A stretch of 47,355 nucleotides of DNA from Chitinophagaceae bacterium UBA4407 (GTDB lineage: Bacteria > Bacteroidota > Bacteroidia > Chitinophagales > Chitinophagaceae), in the NCBI GenBank assembly GCA_002390845.1, contig DGQT01000033.1:1-47355 (forward strand). The letters are read 5' to 3'. Under the pieces are notes generated by a model. That model was not told where the DNA came from. It was given only the letters and a program-made list of their open reading frames with translations, and searched no databases. Shown here in pieces: positions 42,590 through 47,355 of the stretch. The position numbers were made by a program, and so were the translations under genes. Numbering within the stretch: position 1 is the first letter of the stretch; the number at the start of each line of letters is the position of its first letter.

Positions 42590-43201
42590 TTATTTCTGAA
42601 TTGGTGGCGCAATCACATCATCTGACTCTTCACCAGGATATAAAATTACATTTCTGCCTGTCCCAAATGTTACTTGTGAAGTAATAAAGAACTGCCTAAG
42701 CTTCTCCATTTTTTCTGAACAGTCGTCACCAAGTGTTACTTTGTCAGAGCTTGCTTCGAAATTATCGCAATGAAAACAGATGAGTATATGCTCTTTTAAA
42801 TGTCCCGATTTATCAATAAACAGAATCGCATTACGAGGAAAAAAGCATTGTGTTATTGACCCATAATTTGGATATTGCTTGTAAAAGTTGTTGTACAACA
42901 AATCTGTCAAATTATTGATATCAGCTTTTGTCAGTGTTTTAATCTCAATCAAACTGTCGACCAAAACCATATCACCCTTTATCGGACAATTATTTCTGTG
43001 ATTGCGAAACGAAACTAATTTGATTGTGTCGGCAATGTTGAAAGGATAGAACTTGTTTCGCTCTGTCTCTGAATACTTTGGTTTGTAAACGCAGCCGGGG
43101 TCACCTTTATATTTAGGAAGTTTAACCTGCTTTGGTTTTGTTTGAGCTGTCACACTTGTGATGTGTGCAACCAAAATTAATATTAGAAATAGGTATCTCA
43201 T
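42590..43201 (-). CDS. Exported hypothetical protein
   Basis: 203 residues with a signal peptide (1-19, cleaved near SVTAQ). The mature part has six cysteines; blocks are GDPGCVYKPKYSETERNKFYPF, NNLTDLLYNNFYKQYPNYG and a CFFPRNAILFIDKSGHLKE to ICFHC stretch. As I recall the PRNAILF and ICFxC signatures occur in many short Bacteroidota hypotheticals, probably a small beta-rich domain, with no function known. Its start faces a repeat element and its stop faces porX across a second repeat. Stand-alone gene. Confidence 0.7.
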   Translation of the reverse strand: MRYLFLILILVAHITSVTAQTKPKQVKLPKYKGDPGCVYKPKYSETERNKFYPFNIADTIKLVSFRNHRNNCPIKGDMVLVDSLIEIKTLTKADINNLTDLLYNNFYKQYPNYGSITQCFFPRNAILFIDKSGHLKEHILICFHCDNFEASSDKVTLGDDCSEKMEKLRQFFITSQVTFGTGRNVILYPGEESDDVIAPPIQK

Positions 43202-43304
43202 TTACAATTGCCTATAACTCAAAAATATGAGAAAGTCTCCAATAAAACTTTCGCCAAAGCAAGCCCATGCAATTCGCTTAGGTAAAAGTTCAATATATAA
43301 TCCA

Positions 43305-43366
43305 ATCGTACAAGAGTGCGACGCAACAATTGATGCCACAAGGAACTTCAGCTGGGCTCATAAAAA
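43305..43366 (+). repeat. Repeat half-unit, arm A forward
   Basis: CGTACAAGAGTGCGACGCAA (arm 43316-43326), ATTGATGCCACAAGG, end GCTGGGCTCATAAAAATT. A clean example of the half-unit outer end. Confidence 0.8.
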
Positions 43367-43429
43367 TTATCATAAACAAGAACTTATTTGCTGTGGATAA
43401 AACAAGTACAATGTAACAGCAGGTAGATT

Positions 43430-43437
43430 TAATTTTG
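43430..43437 (+). promoter_or_regulatory. Possible -7 promoter element
   Basis: TAATTTTG fits TAnnTTTG, 40 nt before the ATG at 43478; no convincing -33. A CCCCCTTTAGGGG hairpin follows within the leader at 43452-43465. Confidence 0.35.
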
Positions 43438-43477
43438 TGCCGATCCATAACCCCCCTTTAGGGGATGGGGGCTTTAC

Positions 43478-43753
43478 ATGAAATTTACACAATCAGTTTT
43501 AGATAAACTTGGCGATATACTTGGGCAATCGGATTATACCATCCGTTACGAACGCGGTACTTTTCAAAGCGGCTGGTGCCTGCTTGAAGCAAAGCGAATG
43601 GTGGTGCTGAACAAATTCCTTGATACCGAAGGCCGTATTAATACATTGCTGGATCTTATTCCCCAGTTAAAAATTGATTTTGACAAACTTACCCTGGAAT
43701 CGCAGAAGCTGTACGAAGAAGTGCTGAAGAAAACAACGGTAGAAAGCAAATAG
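43478..43753 (+). CDS. Small conserved hypothetical protein
   Basis: 91 residues, soluble, no signal. An N-terminal helix-strand part (SVLDKLGDILGQSDYTIRYERG) leads to FQSGWCLLEAKRMVVLNKFLDT and a long helix ending ESQKLYEEVLKKTTVE. The pattern matches Bacteroidota hypotheticals that I recall preceding an MBL-fold hydrolase gene, as here, where the hydrolase GTG start is 17 nt downstream. No domain name or function is known to me. The tight coupling suggests shared regulation. Confidence 0.75.
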   Translation: MKFTQSVLDKLGDILGQSDYTIRYERGTFQSGWCLLEAKRMVVLNKFLDTEGRINTLLDLIPQLKIDFDKLTLESQKLYEEVLKKTTVESK

Positions 43754-43770
43754 TATTTTATTTTTATCCT

Positions 43771-44547
43771 GTGAGTAAACCCAAATTAAAAATAACATTT
43801 CTCGGCACCGGCACCAGTACCGGCATACCGATGATCGGTTGCGATTGTTATGTTTGCAGCTCCACAGATGAAAAAGACAAAAGGTTGCGCAGCAGTATTC
43901 TTGTAGAATCTGAACAAACCACATTTGTTGTAGATACTACGCCGGATTTTCGCCAGCAAATGCTACGTATCAATAACAAGAAACTTGATGCCGTTTTATA
44001 TACGCATCCGCATAAGGACCATACGGCGGGTTTGGACGATGTGCGTGCCTACAATTTTTTCTCAGGCCAAGCAATGGATGTTTATTCCAACTCTCTTACG
44101 GAAGAGGCTTTGAAAAGAGAATTTGCTTATGCTTTTTCGGATAAGCGTTATCCCGGCATACCTGAGTTGAACCTTATAACAATAGATGAAACGCCTTTTT
44201 TTATCGGCGACATTGAGGTTACACCCATATTGGTATGGCATTATAAAATGCCCGTATATGCTTTTCGTTTTGGAAAATTTACTTACATTACAGATGCAAA
44301 CAGGATTGATGAAAGCCAGAAAGAAAAAATAAAAGGGTCTGAAATAATTGTAATTAATGCGCTAAGAAAAGAAGAACATATTTCGCATTTTACATTGCAG
44401 CAGGCAATAGATCTTGCAGATGAATTAAAGATTCCGGAAGCTTATTTTACGCACATGAGTCACCAGTTAGGCAGTAACGAGGAGATCAATCATATTTTAC
44501 CCCGGCACATCCGTCTAGCTTACGACGGTTTGGAAATCAGCATATAG
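43771..44547 (+). CDS. MBL-fold metallo-hydrolase (PhnP-like)
   Basis: 258 residues from a GTG start at 43771; no ATG start exists near it and the KITFLGTGTSTGIPMIGC opening is the family N-terminus. A metallo-beta-lactamase-fold hydrolase with THPHKDHTAGLDDVRAYNFF supplying metal ligands, YITDANRID for the next ligand and a MSHQLG His at the C-terminal. GCDCYVCSSTDEKDKRLRS carries the Cys pair seen in PhnP-type proteins (phosphodiesterases on cyclic phosphates). Substrate here is not known. Forms an operon with the small gene upstream. Confidence 0.9.
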   Translation: MSKPKLKITFLGTGTSTGIPMIGCDCYVCSSTDEKDKRLRSSILVESEQTTFVVDTTPDFRQQMLRINNKKLDAVLYTHPHKDHTAGLDDVRAYNFFSGQAMDVYSNSLTEEALKREFAYAFSDKRYPGIPELNLITIDETPFFIGDIEVTPILVWHYKMPVYAFRFGKFTYITDANRIDESQKEKIKGSEIIVINALRKEEHISHFTLQQAIDLADELKIPEAYFTHMSHQLGSNEEINHILPRHIRLAYDGLEISI

Positions 44548-44573
44548 CCACTTATAAGAATAAGAATCTGTTT

Positions 44574-44635
44574 GAGTTTTTTATTTTGAATACCGGCAAC
44601 AGTTTTTCATGGCATCATCGTTGCGTCGCAATCCT
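44574..44635 (-). repeat. Repeat half-unit, arm A reversed
   Basis: TTTTTTATTTTGAATACCGGCAAC end, CATGGCATCATCG, TTGCGTCGCA at 44621-44630. Near twin of the copy at 39256. Confidence 0.7.
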
Positions 44636-44820
44636 TTTATCTGTATAACATTTGGCATCTTTGGTTGCCCGAAATAAAAGTTTAAAAATAACCCGAACAT
44701 ATTCTTAATTAAGAAAATTAATTTTTGGTCAGGAAAGATTAGTAGCACATCTAGCATTGCTTTGATCATCAGGGGTTCAACTGTACAATATACAGTAGTA
44801 CAAAAGCTTAATCAGTGCGA

Positions 44821-44895
44821 AAGAAAGAAACGGGCTGTATATCGTTTCTTTCTTGACTTTTTTTGTTACTTTTTTGTGTCAAGACAAAAAAGTAA
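44821..44895. repeat. Two adjacent perfect hairpins
   Basis: AAGAAAGAAACG (44821-44832) pairs with CGTTTCTTTCTT (44843-44854), then TTACTTTTTTGT (44866-44877) pairs with ACAAAAAAGTAA (44884-44895). A small ACTGTA/TACAGT palindrome at 44780-44796 precedes them. The pair fills part of the 411-bp gap; no gene. Confidence 0.8.
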
Positions 44896-44958
44896 ATAAC
44901 AAGATTATACTTATGCAGCTTGTTTGCAGCTTAAATTTATTGTGCTAATTAATTTTTT

Positions 44959-45717
44959 ATGGATAAAGGCAACTGGAAAGATTATTTCGCTTTCTCTAAA
45001 ATGCAGAGACGGGGAGTTATTGTTTTGTCCAGTATAATTGTGCTGTTAATTGCTCTTCCTTACCTATTTTCACCTGAGTTTAAAAAGCCATTTGTTAACC
45101 AGGAATTGCAACAGCAACTTCTTGCTATGCAGAAGGGCGAATATGAAAAGGAGCATCAACCTTCTGCCATTGACCAGCCACCACAAGATGAACCATTTGC
45201 AAATGTATCTTCTGGCAGTACCGGGCTGCATCCATTTGGTTTTGATCCCAATAAATTAGATGAAGCAGGTTTTACACAAATGGGTTTAAGCAATGCAGTA
45301 ATCCAAAACATTATGCGCTACCGCAATCAGGGTGGGCATTTTAACGAGGCGAATGATTTTCGTAAAATTAATGGCTTGCAAAAAAAAGAAGCTGATATAC
45401 TGGTTCCGTATATTAATATTGAATCTACTAAACAAGAAACTCAGGTAGAGAAAGCGGTTCCAGTTAATGAAGAGCCAGTTGAAGTTGCCAAACCTGTTTT
45501 CAAAAAGCTTGATATTAATACAGCAACTGCCGAAGAATTAGAGGCTTTGCCCGGTATTGGGGATGTTCTTAGCAAAAGGATTGTAAAATTCCGGAATGCT
45601 GTTAATGGATTTAAGTCTTTAGAAGACATAAAGAAAACGTACGGTTTATCTGATTCTGTTTACCAGGTTATCTTGCCTTATCTTACAATTTCAGATATTG
45701 CTCCGGAAAAACATTAG
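44959..45717 (+). CDS. ComEA-like helix-hairpin-helix protein
   Basis: 252 residues. A short basic N-terminus, one membrane helix (about 19-37), a low-complexity Gln/Pro linker (about 45-80), then two helix-hairpin-helix regions: FDPNKLDEAGFTQMGLSNAV with IMRYRNQGGHFNEANDFRKI (about 95-140), and LDINTATAEELEALPGIGDV with RIVKFRNAVNGFKSLEDIKK (about 175-225). ComEA proteins bind double-stranded DNA during uptake; other HhH proteins of this kind have unknown roles. No other competence gene is near. It stands alone upstream of the acyl-CoA dehydrogenase. Confidence 0.88.
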   Translation: MDKGNWKDYFAFSKMQRRGVIVLSSIIVLLIALPYLFSPEFKKPFVNQELQQQLLAMQKGEYEKEHQPSAIDQPPQDEPFANVSSGSTGLHPFGFDPNKLDEAGFTQMGLSNAVIQNIMRYRNQGGHFNEANDFRKINGLQKKEADILVPYINIESTKQETQVEKAVPVNEEPVEVAKPVFKKLDINTATAEELEALPGIGDVLSKRIVKFRNAVNGFKSLEDIKKTYGLSDSVYQVILPYLTISDIAPEKH

Positions 45718-45737
45718 CACTATTCTTTTAGTTTTTC

Positions 45738-45767
45738 TTGGGCTTAGCATTTTAAACTTTACATTTG
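45738..45767 (+). promoter_or_regulatory. Bacteroidota-type promoter of the acyl-CoA dehydrogenase gene
   Basis: TTG (45738-45740) and TACATTTG (45760-45767) are 19 bp apart, a good fit to the -33 TTG / -7 TAnnTTTG pattern, 21 nt before the ATG at 45789. Confidence 0.6.
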
Positions 45768-45771
45768 CGAC

Positions 45772-45785
45772 CTAACAATCGTTAG
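45772..45785. promoter_or_regulatory. Possible operator palindrome
   Basis: CTAAC-AATC-GTTAG between the -7 element and the start codon. Its place and symmetry suit a TetR-type repressor site, but no regulator is encoded nearby. Confidence 0.45.
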
Positions 45786-45788
45786 CTT

Positions 45789-46928
45789 ATGAATTTTCAG
45801 GTAAATGAAATAACAGCACAGGTAGCACAAACAGCAAAGGATTTTGCAAATCAGTTTATAAAACCGCATTTAATGGAATGGGATGAAACACAGGAATTCC
45901 CGTTGCACATTTTTAAAGAAATGGGTAAGTTGGGCATGATGGGTGTTTTTGTTCCTGAAGTATACGGGGGTACCGGGCTTGGCTATTTTGAGTATAAATC
46001 AGTGATTGAAGAAGTAGCTAAAGTATGCGGCTCAATAGGGTTAAGTCTGGCAGCGCACAACTCACTTTGCACAGGTCATATTCTTGCTTTTGGCAATGAA
46101 GAACAAAAGCACAGGTACCTTCCCAAACTTGCATCTGCAGAATGGCTGGGTGCATGGGGACTAACCGAAGCAAACACCGGCAGCGATGCAGGCAACATGA
46201 AATGTACCGCCACAAAGGATGGTGATAACTGGATCTTGAACGGCACCAAAAACTGGATCACTCACGGTAAAAGCGGCGATATTGCCGTTGTGGTTGCACG
46301 AACCGGTGAACCCCGCACAAAAAATAATGCAACCACATTTGTAGTAGAACGCGGTACAAAAGGTTTTACTGCAGGAAAGAAAGAAAACAAACTGGGTATG
46401 CGCGCCAGCGAAACCGCCGAAATGGTTTTTAATGATTGCGTGGTTCCCGATAGTAACCGCCTCGGTGAAATTGGCGCTGGTTTTAAGCAGGCCATGAAAG
46501 TACTTGATGGCGGCAGAATTTCAATCGCCTCGCTTTCGCTGGGTATTGCCAAAGGCGCTTACGAAGCGGCATTGCAATATTCCAAAGAGCGTTACCAGTT
46601 CGATCAGCCCATTGCTAATTTTCAGGGCATCAGTTTTAAACTGGCCGATATGGCTACAGAAATTGCAGCAGCAGAACTGCTTACGTTACAAGCCTGCGAT
46701 CTTAAAAACAAGGGAATGAATGTTACGCAAAAGGCAGCGATGGCAAAATATTATGCCAGCGAAGTAGCTGTAAAAGTTGCCAACGATGCTGTGCAGATTT
46801 TTGGTGGCTATGGTTATACAAAAGATTTTCCTGTTGAGAAATTTTACCGCGATGCAAAACTTTGTACAATAGGAGAGGGCACTTCCGAAATTCAGAAGCT
46901 CGTTATTGCAAGGGAATGTTTGGTGTAA
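45789..46928 (+). CDS. Acyl-CoA dehydrogenase (short/medium chain type)
   Basis: 379 residues, the normal length. FAD enzyme that introduces the alpha-beta double bond of acyl-CoA. Blocks: GMMGVFVPEVYGGTGLGYFEY, WGLTEANTGSDAGNMKC (flavin/substrate loop), GTKNWITHG, RASETAEMVFNDC, YQFDQPIANFQGISFKLADM and the C-terminal FGGYGYTKDFPVEKFYRDAK, with the catalytic base Glu363 in IGEGTSEIQ. Butyryl/isovaleryl-type substrates are typical, but chain length cannot be read off. No electron-transfer flavoprotein gene is adjacent. A promoter and possible operator precede the start. Confidence 0.96.
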   Translation: MNFQVNEITAQVAQTAKDFANQFIKPHLMEWDETQEFPLHIFKEMGKLGMMGVFVPEVYGGTGLGYFEYKSVIEEVAKVCGSIGLSLAAHNSLCTGHILAFGNEEQKHRYLPKLASAEWLGAWGLTEANTGSDAGNMKCTATKDGDNWILNGTKNWITHGKSGDIAVVVARTGEPRTKNNATTFVVERGTKGFTAGKKENKLGMRASETAEMVFNDCVVPDSNRLGEIGAGFKQAMKVLDGGRISIASLSLGIAKGAYEAALQYSKERYQFDQPIANFQGISFKLADMATEIAAAELLTLQACDLKNKGMNVTQKAAMAKYYASEVAVKVANDAVQIFGGYGYTKDFPVEKFYRDAKLCTIGEGTSEIQKLVIARECLV

Positions 46929-46940
46929 GAAATCAATACA

Positions 46941-47108
46941 TTTTATGAGCCGGGCAGTTGATTATGAATGAGGCTTTTGTTGCGTCGCACTCTTGTACTG
47001 TAGAATCTTCGGTGGACCGTTGACCGTCGACTTTTGTTCCAACCGTACAAGTGAGTGACACAACCGGCGATGCCATGAAAAACTGCTGCTGGCCCCCAAA
47101 AATTTATA
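46941..47108. repeat. Full intergenic repeat, arms A and B, Cargo 2
   Basis: Outer end ATGAGCCGGGCAG, arm A reversed 46980-46990, interior with GACCGTTGACCGTCGAC as at 23587, arm B forward 47046-47064, GGCGATGCCATGAAA, right end TGGCCCCCAAAAA. Best full-length example. Confidence 0.85.
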
Positions 47109-47136
47109 CTCAAAAGACTGAGGTTTTACAAAATAA

Positions 47137-47166
47137 AAAAAGCGGTGAAACAGTTCACCGCTTTTT
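47137..47166. terminator. Bidirectional terminator hairpin
   Basis: AAAAAGCGGTGAA (47137-47149) pairs with TTCACCGCTTTTT (47154-47166) over ACAG. It serves both the dehydrogenase and clpX, which converge here. Confidence 0.9.
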
Positions 47167-47188
47167 GTTTATAAGGTGTAAGAATTGA

Positions 47189-47355
47189 TTAGGCCACTTT
47201 AAGCATACTCAGTTTACTCTTGCCAATTTTTTGCATGGCATATTCTAAAGTTACTTCGAGTTTTTTTGTATCGGTGCCGGGTAATTCGAACATGGCATCG
47301 GTAAGAATGCTTTCGCAAATGGTTCTTAAACCCCTTGCACCCAATTTATATTCCA
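47189..47355 (-). CDS. clpX: ATP-dependent Clp protease ATPase subunit ClpX (C-terminal part)
   Basis: Only the last 55 codons are in the window; the stop is TAA at 47191-47189 on the minus strand and the gene runs off the right edge. The translated end reads EYKLGARGLRTICESIL, then DAMFELPGT, a KKLEVTLEYAMQK helix and a terminal KSKLSMLKVA. The GARGLR sensor-2 region and TDAMFELP are characteristic of ClpX, the unfoldase of the ClpXP protease. It converges on the acyl-CoA dehydrogenase gene across the terminator at 47137-47166. Confidence 0.85.
   Translation of the reverse strand, partial: EYKLGARGLRTICESILTDAMFELPGTDTKKLEVTLEYAMQKIGKSKLSMLKVA

Noticed and set aside
43452..43473. Riboswitch in the leader of the gene at 43478
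   Set aside because: Only a short CCCCCTTTAGGGG stem is visible; no aptamer core that I recognise.
1..47108. CRISPR array from the recurring 20-bp arms
   Set aside because: Copies are dispersed over the whole window, occur in both orientations, have no fixed spacing or spacers, and no cas gene is present.

Overview
The window is about 47 kb of a Bacteroidota chromosome, most likely family Chitinophagaceae; I cannot name the genus from sequence alone. The placement rests on a fused lpxC/fabZ gene, the type IX secretion (T9SS) regulator PorX, three proteins with C-terminal T9SS-type sorting domains, LytTR and NarL-type regulators, a SusC-free polysaccharide-degrader style gene set, and TAnnTTTG-like promoter elements. 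The sequence is AT-rich and consistent with one genome; I see no phage, no insertion-sequence transposase, no CRISPR array, no tRNA and no rRNA.

Layout. 0.3-2.6 kb: MBOAT acyltransferase plus SGNH partner (extracellular O-acetylation pair). 3.4-6.0 kb: a tightly packed four-gene operon with a small CPPxC protein of unknown function, a multi-pass membrane protein, a NarL-type histidine kinase and its response regulator. 6.3-9.3 kb: fmt, a NamZ-type exo-muramidase, an SlyD-like isomerase. 9.4-13.5 kb: small membrane protein, peptidase T, a slipin/SPFH protein, an orphan LytTR regulator. 13.9-17.7 kb: a PQQ-type sugar dehydrogenase with a small haem-binding protein, then a CobW GTPase paired with a diverged FKBP/SlyD-like protein. 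17.8-26.2 kb: sugar and sugar-acid metabolism: Tat-exported GH116 glycosidase, KDPG/KDPGal aldolase, 2-keto-3-deoxy-sugar-acid kinase, SMP-30 lactonase, hexuronate/aldonate MFS transporter and myo-inositol oxygenase. 26.7-31.2 kb: small TPR-like protein, tsaE, alanine dehydrogenase, then two T9SS-type exported proteins carrying a type-1 copper site and a CxxCH motif. 31.4-40.6 kb: the lipid A block (ABC ATPase, lpxA, lpxC/fabZ, lpxD, HD hydrolase), interrupted by a 2.8 kb T9SS cargo gene on the opposite strand. 40.9 kb to the end: porX, two conserved small hypotheticals, an MBL-fold hydrolase, a ComEA-like protein, an acyl-CoA dehydrogenase and the 3' end of clpX.

The strongest non-gene signal is a family of about 25 dispersed intergenic elements. 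Each half-unit has a core GTACAAGTG followed by one of two arm types (TGCGACGCAAC or AGTGACACAAC), then a GATGCCATGAAA-like stretch and an outer end close to GCCGGGCTCAAAAAAA. Full copies always carry one arm of each type, facing each other as an imperfect palindrome, and the space between the arms holds different short-period repeat cargoes. Three copies have the first arm split by a shared insertion of about 80-95 bp. None interrupts a gene and no mobilising enzyme lies in the window. A second, unrelated signal is a set of 15-bp palindromes (CGTGATTTTTCACCG) spaced 21-22 bp apart at two loci, which looks like a phased protein-binding array.

Functional themes: sugar oxidation and aldonate/uronate breakdown to pyruvate and glyceraldehyde-3-phosphate; envelope building (lipid A, O-acetylation, muramidase); and type IX export with its regulator.
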